A stretch of DNA of 64,000 nucleotides from Fibrobacterota bacterium (GTDB lineage Bacteria; Fibrobacterota; Fibrobacteria; UBA11236). Positions 50,592 through 60,307 of the stretch are shown piece by piece. A program made the position numbers and the translations under genes. Within the stretch, counting starts at the first letter, position 1, and the number at the start of each line of letters is the position of its first letter. The notes beneath the pieces are model-generated. The model had not been told where the DNA came from and made no database searches. It saw only the letters and a list, made by a program, of their open reading frames with translations. The stretch covers positions 1-64,000 of the forward strand of contig JAEKLQ010000021.1 of NCBI GenBank assembly GCA_019509785.1, read 5' to 3'.

Positions 50592-52126
50592 CGGGCGTAC
50601 TGGCCGCATCCATGGACGCCGGCAACGAGGGTTTCTTCCTGCTGCGGTTGGATGGGACCATCCTGCCCGCTTCCGAACTGGCCGCCCTCGCTTCCGGCCG
50701 CCCGCCCGCTCCCGCTTCCCGCCCCACCTTCCAGGACGTCTTGCGCCTTGGTCCCGAGCAAGCCGGGCAATTCGCCAAATGGCTGGACCTGGTCCGTAAA
50801 CGGCACGGCGAGATGCGGTGGGAGAAGCTGGCGCCCCTGGCTCCCATCCAGGAAACCTGGACCGGCAAGGCCGACGAGGAAGCACCAACCCGATTGGTCT
50901 ATCGTAAGATCGCCGATGGGGAGGGAGGCCTGGCCGCGCTCGCGGTTTTCTTCGCCGATACCCCGCCCAACCGGACCGTGACGCGGCAATTGGAAGAAGA
51001 GCGTCAGCGGCATCAATTGGAGATCCGCGACGTGCTGGCCTTGGCCGCCAATCCTCCCGAGACCGTGGGAGCCTTCCTGGAAGAAGCGCGCGCGCGCTTG
51101 GAATCGTCCCGCCGGGAATGGGATGGATGGCTGGCCGATCGCAAGCGCGCCGGCGAGGCGTCGCCCGGGCTTTGGCAGGCCGGGAGCGGCGAAAGCGCGG
51201 GCCAACGGCTTTTCCGCGAGCTGCATATGATCAAGGGCAACGCCGGCGCCTTCGGGTTCGAGAACCTGGCCGCGGGGGCCCAAGACTCCGAGGATTTGCT
51301 GGAGACGCTCAAGGATCCGGCGGCCGGCGAACGCGCGGCCAACCGTTTGACCGAGGCCTTGGGGGCCCTGCGATCCCAGTTCGACGAGTTGCAACGGGCC
51401 ATGAAGCTGATCGCGGGCGAGGGCCAGGACGCGATGGCGCGCATCCTGAAATGGAAGTTGGAACGCCTGGTGTCGGCCGCCGGCGCCCTCGAATCCGAAA
51501 AGCTCGATCCCAATTTACGCGCGTTGGTGGAATCCACCCGCCGCCTGGCCTTCCTCAGCCCGGCCTATCTGGCGCGTAAGTACCGCAACCTGGTGGAACG
51601 CCTGGCCCATAACCTGGGCAAGCACGTGGTCTTCCGGGTGGCCAGCAATTCCGGGGACGTCCACCCCGAGTCCTTCGCCCGCGTGGACGAGGCCTTGGTC
51701 CACATCCTACGCAACATGATCGACCACGGCATCGAGCTGCCGGAAGAACGCGCCGCCGCGGGCAAAGGCGAAGCGGAAATCGAAATGGAATACGTGGCGG
51801 AGGAGGACCGGGTCTTCCTGCGCGTGCGCGACAACGGGCGCGGCATGGAACCAGCCGCCATCGCGGCGCGCGCCCTCTCGCTGGGGCTCTTGACCCAAGG
51901 CGAAGCCGACGCCCTCGACGAGGTGGGACAGTTGGGGCTTATCTTCCGGGAAGGCTTCACCACGCGGAGGGAAGCGAGCATGGTCTCGGGCCGGGGATTG
52001 GGGCTGGCGCTGGCCGCCCGCTGCGTCGCCGATCGGGGCGGCAACCTCTACGTGTTCTCAAGACCGGGAGAAGGCACGCGCTTCGCCATCGAACTTCCCC
52101 ATGTGGGATTCAAGGCTTTGCCCTGA
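50588..52126 (+). CDS. CheA-like Hpt/HATPase histidine kinase without CheW-binding parts
   Basis: The 512-residue protein has a PAS-like or unknown N-terminal region (~10-130) and an Hpt domain with the phospho-His at ~213 (LHMIKGNAGAFGF). A linker helix pair and a CheA-type ATPase (~355-510) follow, with LVHILRNMIDHGIELPEER, RVRDNGRGM and GRGLGLALAARCVA. CheA normally has P2 (CheY docking), P3 and P5 (CheW-like) domains; P2 and P5 are missing here, so it is unlikely to sit in a standard MCP-CheW array. The start is a GTG overlapping the CheY stop; an ATG at 50612 is an alternative. Confidence 0.85.
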   Translation: MTGVLAASMDAGNEGFFLLRLDGTILPASELAALASGRPPAPASRPTFQDVLRLGPEQAGQFAKWLDLVRKRHGEMRWEKLAPLAPIQETWTGKADEEAPTRLVYRKIADGEGGLAALAVFFADTPPNRTVTRQLEEERQRHQLEIRDVLALAANPPETVGAFLEEARARLESSRREWDGWLADRKRAGEASPGLWQAGSGESAGQRLFRELHMIKGNAGAFGFENLAAGAQDSEDLLETLKDPAAGERAANRLTEALGALRSQFDELQRAMKLIAGEGQDAMARILKWKLERLVSAAGALESEKLDPNLRALVESTRRLAFLSPAYLARKYRNLVERLAHNLGKHVVFRVASNSGDVHPESFARVDEALVHILRNMIDHGIELPEERAAAGKGEAEIEMEYVAEEDRVFLRVRDNGRGMEPAAIAARALSLGLLTQGEADALDEVGQLGLIFREGFTTRREASMVSGRGLGLALAARCVADRGGNLYVFSRPGEGTRFAIELPHVGFKALP

Positions 52127-52137
52127 GCGCCGTCCGA

Positions 52138-52593
52138 TTAGTACGACAAGCCGACCTGCCAGAAGAATTTCTTCCAATCCTCCACCATCCCGACTTTCAC
52201 GCCGAAGATGAGCAAGGACAGCTTGGCTTCCGCGCCATATTCGCTGCGGGAGAAATGCCCCCAGCGATTCTGGGCGAAGAAGTCCGCCGTGAACCCGTAG
52301 GTGCCTTTCTCGGGCATACGCACGCCCATGGCGAAGCCCGCCCCCACGCGGTTGGATTCTGAGCCGGCTTCATCCATCAGGTACGGGCCGGTGAAATTGC
52401 CCATCCACTCCTTGCTCTTGAAGAATTGGGCGATGAGATCGTATTCGAAGGAATAGCCGTTGTAAGGGCCGTACCAGAGGCCCACCATGCCGTTCAAGCG
52501 TTCGCCCGCGGAGGAAGAAGAGGAGGAGGAAGGCTCATCGGCGCGGGCGGCCGCGGCCAGCAGGAGCAAGGAGAGGGAAAAGGCTTTCAGCAT
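52138..52593 (-). CDS. Small secreted protein, outer-membrane beta-barrel-like
   Basis: The 151-residue product has a signal peptide (~1-19, ending AARA) and a Ser-run linker. Amphipathic strands follow (GLWYGPYNGYSFEYDLIAQF; GAGFAMGVRMPEKG; TYGFTADFFAQ), ending in FFWQVGLSY, an aromatic C-terminus typical of barrels inserted by BamA. No family was recognised. It converges with the CheA-like gene, 11 bp apart. The Nudix gene lies 53 bp upstream on the same strand. Confidence 0.55.
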   Translation of the reverse strand: MLKAFSLSLLLLAAAARADEPSSSSSSSAGERLNGMVGLWYGPYNGYSFEYDLIAQFFKSKEWMGNFTGPYLMDEAGSESNRVGAGFAMGVRMPEKGTYGFTADFFAQNRWGHFSRSEYGAEAKLSLLIFGVKVGMVEDWKKFFWQVGLSY

Positions 52594-52646
52594 GGGACAG
52601 GCCCTTCGGTTCGCGTCGCGACGAATCTACTCAATTCCGCGACGCT

Positions 52647-53168
52647 TCACACCGAATCGCCGAGGTAGACGACGCCGTCGCCCGGGTCCGTTGCAGAAGG
52701 CCCGGCTTGCAAGCGGTCCGCGTGCTGATGGCCCGCATGCGAATGGCCCGCTCGCAAAGGGCCCACCAAGACCCGGGGGAAGAACGCCGCTTCGGAGAGC
52801 TGCTCCAACGGCAGCCATTCCAAGGCCTCCTGGCCCGCATCGGGAGTCAAGGGACGGGTCAAGGGCCGCTCCAGCAAGCGGCATTCGAAGTACAGGTTCA
52901 CGAAGTGCATACCCCCGTGGGCATCCTTGAATAGGTGGTTGCGGCCCACGTACTCCTGCACGTAACGGAGGCGCCCCGGTTCCACGCGCGCGCCCAGTTC
53001 CTCCAGGCATTCGCGTTCCAAGGTCGCGGGCAAAAGCTCTCCCGGCTCCTGCCCGCCTCCCGGCAGCACGTAATAGACGCCAATGTCGCCGCGCTTGCGT
53101 AGGCAAAGCAGGCGCCCGTCTTCGATGATGAGGGCCTTGGCGGCGTAGCGGAGAACGGTAGAAGCCAT
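52647..53168 (-). CDS. Nudix hydrolase
   Basis: The 173-residue protein has a perfect Nudix box: GGGQEPGELLPATLERECLE followed by ELG, near residues 37-59, with the REUxEE core that binds the metal. The N-terminal KALIIEDGRLLCLRKRG is typical. Substrates of such small Nudix proteins range from ADP-ribose to oxidised nucleotides and cannot be told here. After the domain there is a His-rich segment (GHSHAGHQHAD, ~140-152) that may bind metal and is not usual for the family. Confidence 0.9.
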   Translation of the reverse strand: MASTVLRYAAKALIIEDGRLLCLRKRGDIGVYYVLPGGGQEPGELLPATLERECLEELGARVEPGRLRYVQEYVGRNHLFKDAHGGMHFVNLYFECRLLERPLTRPLTPDAGQEALEWLPLEQLSEAAFFPRVLVGPLRAGHSHAGHQHADRLQAGPSATDPGDGVVYLGDSV

Positions 53169-53222
53169 AGGGGCAAATTTACTCTCCTATGGCGGGCAAT
53201 TGCGGCGAATGCCGTCGGAGGA

Positions 53223-55745
53223 TCAATCCAGGCTGCGCACCAGCGAGCGGGCGCCCCGGAAGCTCGCGAAGTAGAGGCCGCGCGGCAGCGAAGCGATACC
53301 TACGCGGGCCGACGACCGGATCTCGCGGCGGAGCACCACTTTCCCTTGCAGATCGCATAGGACCAACGTCCCGTCACCGCTCAGGACCAATTGCCGGCCT
53401 TGTTGGACCAGCGCGGCGCGCTTCGCGCTCCTGGACGCGATCCCTATCCCGGTAGCGGCGGCCTTGATGGACACGTTGTCCAGGTTGACCGTGGTGCCGG
53501 CGACGCCGGCCCCGCCGATGTCGAAGGAGAGCTTTCCCGATTCCGTGGAGTCGGAGACGAAAGTGTAGTTGTACGTCGTGGTCGCGGTTCCGAGGGTCAC
53601 GCTCTTGTCGAAGGCGCCCAGGTTGGCGTAAACCTTGATGTTACGCGCCACGTTGGCCGAGGCATCGAAGGAAAGCGTGTAGGTGGTGCCTTTCACGAAG
53701 GGCACGGAGGTCTGGAAGATCTGCACGTCCCAGGTGTCGGGTCCGCCGTTGGCAACCGCGAAGGAGAACACGCCGTTCTGTACCGAGGGCGTTCCCGCGG
53801 CCGACCCATCCGCGCTCCAGGCGGAAGGCGTCCATCCGGTGGTGCTGTTGGAAAAGTCGCCGTTGGTGATCAGGTTCGAGGCCGAAAGGAAGATGGCCTG
53901 CACGGTATGCGGCGCATCCATGGTCAGGGCGAGCGCGGGGTTCTTTCCGGAACCATCGCGGCTCCAGCCGCCGAAGGTCCAGCCGTCGGCCGGCACGGCG
54001 GTAAGGTTCACCACGGTTCCGCGGGGGACGAGCGCGGTGCGGATCGAGCGGGTCACCGAGCCCTGGCCTACCACCTCGATTTGCAGCGCCACGAGGTCGG
54101 GGCTGGGCAGGGAGACCTGGGCGTCGGTGGAGACCACGAAGTGGGTCGCCGAGGTGGCGGGCAAGGTGTAGTCGAATCCCGATGCGGTGACGCCGGTGGG
54201 GGCCGCCAGTTTCGTGATGATGGAATCCGTCGAAAAGCCGTAGGCCACCGCGGACTGCCAGGCCTTGCCTGAAAGGGCTAGGGTGACGGCCTTGGCCGAG
54301 GACGACTTGTTGATCGCCACGATGTGCAAAAGCTTGGGGTTCTTCGAGTCCAAGCTCGCATAGGTGGAGAAGACCGTGCTGTCGGGGTTGTCGGCCGCGA
54401 CGTAGGTGTCGCCGAACGCGTTCCCCTTGCCGTCGAAGTTACGGTACAAGCGGAAGGCCGTCGCCAGATATCCCGAGAAGGTCGAGTGCATGTTGGCCGC
54501 CTCGAGGTCGAGTTTTCCGAACACGCCCAGCACGTCGGCCTCCGCAAGCGCCCCTGACCAGTGGTTTTCGCCGCCGTAGCCGTATTCGGTCAGGGCCAGG
54601 CGGGTGCCTGGCCAGGCCGTGTCGATGGAACTCAAGGTACGGGTGAGGATATGCACCGGCTTGTTGCCGGTCATCGCCGAAGGGATCCAGTCGTTTTCGA
54701 GGTAGGCCGGATCCCAAAGCGAGCGCGGGGCCTGCAGGCGGGCCTCGATGTCCTTCGCCGTCCCGCCGGTCGCCTGGCCGCCTCCATCGATGCGCGAATC
54801 GCCCATGTCCTCCGGGTACCAATGGATGGCCAGCACGTCGATCAAGCGCTTGCCGGCCGCAGTCGAACGGGTCTTCATTTCCCCCAGAAAGGCCGCGACG
54901 GCCCAATCGTACTTGGAGGAGTAGGCGCTCCAGTCGGAGCATTCCGGAATGGAGCTCGGGGTCCCGGCCACGCACTTCCACATCTCCATCGCTCCGAAGC
55001 TCTCCGATCCCATCACCTTGGCGGAAGGGTCCACGGCCTTGACCGCCTTCGCCAGGGCCTCGCTCTTGTCCAGCAGTTCCTTGTAGGTGAGGCTTTGCGG
55101 ATGGATGCGCGGATGGGTCCCGCCCCAGAGCGCCGGTTCATTGTCCAGCGAGTAATAGGGCACGCCGCCCTGGTCGGCCCGGCCGAACTTCTGCACCAGG
55201 AAGTTCACCTCTTCGTCCATGTATACGGCGGAATCCGTCGTGGCAGGCGCCAGGGAGAAGGCGCTTCCCTTGGCGAAGACCACCTTTTTCCAGCGCGCCG
55301 AGGGCGCTACTTCGGCCACGGCTACGGGACCTGAGCCGTCCGCGGCCACGTAGCCCGCCATCTGCAATTGCACGATGGGCTTGCGCCCCAACCCGAGGTT
55401 GCGCTCCACGAAATTCCCCACGGAACCGCCGCTGCTAGCCGGGGTGGGAAGCGGGTTCTGGGTCAACCAGTTGTCGCTGTTGTGCTGGTAGTCGGATCCG
55501 GCGTTAGAGTAATTGTTTTCCCAATTGTAGCCCGTCATGCGGTTGCCGCCCATGCGGTCGGATCCGAGCATCGCGGAATCGGCCGCCAGATATGAATCCT
55601 TTCCCGTGGCCAGGGAGTTGATGCCGTAGATGGCCGGACTAATGGCATGGCCCGGGGCTTCCGCACGCACGCGGATGGTGGGCGCCGCATCGGTCGTTGC
55701 GGCCATCGCGGCCAAAGTGAGGGCGAGGGGGATGGTTCGCTGCAA
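53223..55745 (-). CDS. Secreted GH44 endoglucanase/xyloglucanase with CBM and sorting-like C-terminus
   Basis: The 840-residue protein has a signal peptide (~1-22). A GH44 catalytic domain (~25-545) contains RMGGNRMTGYNWENNYSNAG, the acid/base Glu at ~203 (SLDNEPALWGG) and the nucleophile Glu at ~387 (LALTEYGYGG). A bacterial-repeat domain (~580-655), a CBM4/9-like jelly roll (~665-790, LITNGDFSNSTTGW) and a C-terminal beta domain with LCDLQGK and LPRGLYFASF follow; the last is like type IX secretion or related sorting domains. Substrates are beta-1,4-glucan or xyloglucan. The TTG start at 55745 has GGGAGAG 5-6 nt ahead and gives a clean signal peptide; a further upstream TTG is less likely. 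Confidence 0.9.
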   Translation of the reverse strand: MQRTIPLALTLAAMAATTDAAPTIRVRAEAPGHAISPAIYGINSLATGKDSYLAADSAMLGSDRMGGNRMTGYNWENNYSNAGSDYQHNSDNWLTQNPLPTPASSGGSVGNFVERNLGLGRKPIVQLQMAGYVAADGSGPVAVAEVAPSARWKKVVFAKGSAFSLAPATTDSAVYMDEEVNFLVQKFGRADQGGVPYYSLDNEPALWGGTHPRIHPQSLTYKELLDKSEALAKAVKAVDPSAKVMGSESFGAMEMWKCVAGTPSSIPECSDWSAYSSKYDWAVAAFLGEMKTRSTAAGKRLIDVLAIHWYPEDMGDSRIDGGGQATGGTAKDIEARLQAPRSLWDPAYLENDWIPSAMTGNKPVHILTRTLSSIDTAWPGTRLALTEYGYGGENHWSGALAEADVLGVFGKLDLEAANMHSTFSGYLATAFRLYRNFDGKGNAFGDTYVAADNPDSTVFSTYASLDSKNPKLLHIVAINKSSSAKAVTLALSGKAWQSAVAYGFSTDSIITKLAAPTGVTASGFDYTLPATSATHFVVSTDAQVSLPSPDLVALQIEVVGQGSVTRSIRTALVPRGTVVNLTAVPADGWTFGGWSRDGSGKNPALALTMDAPHTVQAIFLSASNLITNGDFSNSTTGWTPSAWSADGSAAGTPSVQNGVFSFAVANGGPDTWDVQIFQTSVPFVKGTTYTLSFDASANVARNIKVYANLGAFDKSVTLGTATTTYNYTFVSDSTESGKLSFDIGGAGVAGTTVNLDNVSIKAAATGIGIASRSAKRAALVQQGRQLVLSGDGTLVLCDLQGKVVLRREIRSSARVGIASLPRGLYFASFRGARSLVRSLD

Positions 55746-55850
55746 GGGTCTCTCCCGGAATGCTAGGTGTCCGGTCAATCTGGACGAATCCCGGGATCCG
55801 CACCAGAAGAATCCGCGCTCAAGCGTTTTGTGTATAGTCCAAGATTCCGA

Positions 55851-56978
55851 CTAGGGCCGGGCCCGCCCGTAATAGCGCAAATCATCCAAACGGAAATCGG
55901 TCGTTTGGAAGACGATGAACTGCAAGAAGCGGACCCGTTTGGAATCCACGGCCCAGCTTCGCCCCGCATCAATCGGCGCCAGGGCGGAGGCCGTCACGGT
56001 ATGACGGGTCCAGGCCGAGTCCAGGGAAAGGACCAGGGCGTGGCTGGTCACCCCGCCGCCCGTGTCGGCGACGAGCTCGACGCGAACCGATCCGCTTCCC
56101 TTGATCCAGAACACGAGGCTATCGAGCCCGGAAAGATCCACTTCATCGGCCTGGGTGGGCCCGAAATGGAAGCCCACCAGACCGTAGCTGTTCGAGGCCG
56201 GGGGAGGGAAGGAGAAGCCCGCATGCAGGCTCGCCCGGCCGCCATGGGCATCCAGCGTGTCTTTCATCAAGGCGATGTCCCGGACCGTCTGGCTGTCGGC
56301 GCCTTGCGATGCCACGTACCACCAGCCTCCGCCGACGAGGCTTCCCAAGCGGGTGCGGCTCTCGCCGCCTTCGAAGTCGTCCAGCAGCCATCCCGCCCCG
56401 ACCTCCAGATCCCCGCCGGAGGCCGGCACGAACAGGTCGTACACGTCCCCGTTCGCCAAGGTGGCCCGCACCCATAGATCGGCCGAGGGCCAACCCGTGA
56501 GGACGGCGCGGCCCGAATCATCGGTCGCGATCGCGCGACCCAGGCCATAGGCCTGCAGGACCGCCGACACCGGCTTCCCCGATGGATCGCGTAAACGCAC
56601 TTGCCGGGGAGGTTGGGCTTCCGCCAGGATCCGGCCCGGCGACTGCCCGCGATCGAGATCGACCAAGGCCCGGACCGTATCCGTCCCCTCCCATCCCGCC
56701 ACCTCCAGCCGGAACGCGGTCCCGGCCGGTAGTTCAAGGCGGAAGAGTCCGGCGCTGTCCGTCGCCGCTTCCCGTAGCGCCTTTTCTTCCAGCGAGTTGC
56801 TCGCGCGAAGACGAACCGAGGCGCCCACGATTCCCCGGCCCGAGGCGCCCGCGACCAAGCCTGAAATCGTCTCCCCGCCGAACCCGCCGCCGCCGTCGGC
56901 CAGCGGCTCCGAACTGCAAGAGGCGAGCGATGATGCGAGCAAGCCCGACAACCCGAGCGCAACCAGGCGCCCTCTCAA
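55851..56978 (-). CDS. Lipoprotein with carboxypeptidase-regulatory-like and carbohydrate-binding-like domains
   Basis: The 375-residue product starts at a TTG (56978) that overlaps the preceding stop (TTGA) and has GGAAGGA ~6 nt ahead. It has a lipobox (LLASSLASC, Cys at ~residue 22). A first Ig-like domain (~35-105; GETISGLVAGASGRGIVGAS) and a second beta domain (~110-185) follow. The C-terminal domain (~195-375) begins LLDDFEGGES and contains FWIKGSGSVRVELV, a pattern of CBM11/CIA30-like sugar-binding modules. It is translated together with the TIGR02147-family regulator, a pairing that may mean the regulator controls or is controlled by this envelope protein. Confidence 0.75.
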   Translation of the reverse strand: MRGRLVALGLSGLLASSLASCSSEPLADGGGGFGGETISGLVAGASGRGIVGASVRLRASNSLEEKALREAATDSAGLFRLELPAGTAFRLEVAGWEGTDTVRALVDLDRGQSPGRILAEAQPPRQVRLRDPSGKPVSAVLQAYGLGRAIATDDSGRAVLTGWPSADLWVRATLANGDVYDLFVPASGGDLEVGAGWLLDDFEGGESRTRLGSLVGGGWWYVASQGADSQTVRDIALMKDTLDAHGGRASLHAGFSFPPPASNSYGLVGFHFGPTQADEVDLSGLDSLVFWIKGSGSVRVELVADTGGGVTSHALVLSLDSAWTRHTVTASALAPIDAGRSWAVDSKRVRFLQFIVFQTTDFRLDDLRYYGRARP

Positions 56979-57823
56979 GAGTCCTTCCTTCCGTAGCCCA
57001 AGGGGAAAAGCTCCAGGTTGAGTTGCATGACGCGATCGGGCGAGTCGTCCTTCTCGGCCAGCGTCAGGAAGCGCTGCACCAGGGCGCGTAGCTCGGCCTG
57101 CATGGTCTCCAGGGTCTCCGCGGAGACCGAGAGCGTCGCCCAGCCATGGTGCCGCTCGGAACGCGGGAAACGCTCCATCGCCTCGCCGCCCAGCTCGTGG
57201 ACCTGCCGCATGAAACCCCGCGTGGCCGACTCCGTGTAGGCCGTACCGGTGACCAGACGCGGATCGGTGCGTACGATCCCCCGCGCGGTCCGATGCGCCA
57301 ATCCCAGCGCCAGCAGAAGATCGAGGGAATCGCGGACCTCTTGGGCCGTGGCGGCCGGGACCATGCGCTCGCCCCATTGCGCCTCGCCCCCTTGGAACGG
57401 ATCGATCCCCAGCATCTCGCGCAAGGCCGCATGCCGCCACGAAGCCAGAAAGGCGTTCTGGTCCTCGCGCAGCCGCGTCGCCGGGGTCCCGTTGAGATCC
57501 TGGAGCCGCTGGAACATGATGCTGCGCTGGGAAGGCAGGTCTTCCTGGTTGCAGGAAACGAGGAGTAGGAAGTATTCGCGTTCCTTGGCCTTGAGGCCGA
57601 TGCAATCCGCGAAGCCCATCGCCACTTCCATCGATATGTTCGACCTGCGCTGGAGCACCAGGCTGAAAAAGGCATGCGAGCGGTAGCCCACCTCGCGCGC
57701 CAGGACCCGGTAGGAGAAACCCCTCTCGCGCCTTTTGCGCGCGTCGTACCAGTCCTTAAGGTAGACCCGGTAATCCAGGTACCCGAGGACATCCGGCATC
57801 CCGATCCCATCCGGCTTCACCAT
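56975..57823 (-). CDS. TIGR02147-family (Fibrobacter-type) regulator
   Basis: The 282-residue protein opens with LGYLDYRVYLKDWYDARKR, followed by FSYRVLAREVGYRSHAFFSL and AMGFADCIGLKAKEREYFLLLV. This is the N-terminal pattern I associate with the TIGR02147 family, a paralogous group described mainly from Fibrobacter succinogenes. The N-terminus contains a helix-turn-helix-like region (~35-75); the C-terminal ~200 residues are unknown. DNA binding is a guess from this layout. The called ATG is at 57823; an ATG at 57799 matches the usual family start better. Direct and inverted TGGAC repeats lie upstream (57870-57887). It overlaps the lipoprotein gene by 4 nt. Confidence 0.8.
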   Translation of the reverse strand: MVKPDGIGMPDVLGYLDYRVYLKDWYDARKRRERGFSYRVLAREVGYRSHAFFSLVLQRRSNISMEVAMGFADCIGLKAKEREYFLLLVSCNQEDLPSQRSIMFQRLQDLNGTPATRLREDQNAFLASWRHAALREMLGIDPFQGGEAQWGERMVPAATAQEVRDSLDLLLALGLAHRTARGIVRTDPRLVTGTAYTESATRGFMRQVHELGGEAMERFPRSERHHGWATLSVSAETLETMQAELRALVQRFLTLAEKDDSPDRVMQLNLELFPLGYGRKDS

Positions 57824-57869
57824 AAGGTAATGATGCCAATTTCAGCGGTCATCCGCCCTACCCTTCTTC

Positions 57870-57887
57870 CTGGACCTGGACTGTCCA
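57870..57887. promoter_or_regulatory. TGGAC-type repeats upstream of the TIGR02147 gene
   Basis: CTGGAC is repeated directly at 57870-57875 and 57876-57881, and TGGAC-T-GTCCA at 57877-57887 is a perfect dyad. The site lies about 50 bp upstream of the regulator gene and could be its operator. This is pattern recognition only. Confidence 0.35.
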
Positions 57888-57919
57888 CAAAACGGTAGAA
57901 ACCGGCGGGCCCCTCGAAC

Positions 57920-59440
<1,521 letters not shown>

Positions 59441-59448
<8 letters not shown>

Positions 59449-59827
59449 GATGGGCCCCCAGTACCGATTCCATGGCCTTCTTGAGTTCTTCCGGCGTAAA
59501 AGGCTTGCGCAAAAATCCCTTCACGCCCTGATCCTTGAGGGCTTGCAGCCGGGTAGCGCTGCCCTCGGTCGATACGATGATCACGGGAATATCCCCCATG
59601 CCGGGGTCGGCTTTCATCTGCGTGACCATCCCCACCCCGTTCAGCACGGGCATGTTGATGTCGGCGAGCACCAGATCGACCCATTCGCGGCGGAGGACTT
59701 CGATTCCCTCGGCCCCGTTGGCGGCCTGGAACAGGCTCCCCAGCGCCACCCCGGCGAGCCCGATCGATTTGGCGATCACCGCGCGCATGGTCTCGGAATC
59801 GTCCACCACCAGGATGTTATACGCCAT
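59441..59827 (-). CDS. cheY: Chemotaxis response regulator CheY
   Basis: The 128-residue single receiver has ILVVDDSETMRAVI, the phospho-Asp in LVLADINMPVLNG near residue 55, Ser in the Thr position (IIVSTEGS) and Lys in FLRKPFTPEEL. All are intact. Its position among cheD, the CheX-like gene and cheB identifies it as the operon's CheY. It overlaps the CheX-like gene by 8 nt and begins 3 nt after the cheD stop. Confidence 0.93.
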
Positions 59828-59830
59828 GTT

Positions 59831-60307
59831 TCACAGCTCCTTCTCTTCCCCGGCCATTTTCAGGAGGGTGCGTCCCGAGTCCAGGTACAGGTACATCGTG
59901 CGCGGCACGCTCCCGCCGACATCCTCGCCCGCGATCAAGATCTCGTTTTTCCAAAGCACCTTGCGGACCACGGTGTAGTTACGTTCGCCGATGTTGAAGA
60001 CCCCGCCGGCATCCATGATGCGGGAAGCCCCGGCCACCTTGGCGACCAGGCTCTTGCGCTGCGCTCCCTGATCGAACATGGCCTGCAACAATACCGACAT
60101 GCCCGTATCCACGTACATGAGGGGGTTCTTTTCGGCCTTGGCGGGATCGATGCGCGAAAGCGGCAGCATGCAATGGATGAGGCCGCCCACGCGGCCGACC
60201 GGATCGTACAAGCTAACGCCCACGCAGGAGCCGAGGGCGTAAGTGGCCAGCACGTCCCCGGGATCGGCGGACACTTTCATCTCGGCGATGCCGACGGTAT
60301 GGTTCAC
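59831..60307 (-). CDS. cheD: Chemoreceptor glutamine deamidase CheD
   Basis: The 158-residue protein shows the CheD active-site motifs: the catalytic Cys in TYALGSCVGVSLYDP near residue 28 and His in GGLIHCMLP near residue 45, with the following Thr region (YVDTGMSVLLQAMFDQGA). It deamidates receptor glutamines and, where CheC is present, is held by it. The GTG start at 60307 overlaps the cheR stop by 4 nt and has GGAGGG 5-6 nt ahead. The frame is open further upstream within cheR, but that part is not CheD-like. Confidence 0.93.
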   Translation of the reverse strand: MNHTVGIAEMKVSADPGDVLATYALGSCVGVSLYDPVGRVGGLIHCMLPLSRIDPAKAEKNPLMYVDTGMSVLLQAMFDQGAQRKSLVAKVAGASRIMDAGGVFNIGERNYTVVRKVLWKNEILIAGEDVGGSVPRTMYLYLDSGRTLLKMAGEEKEL

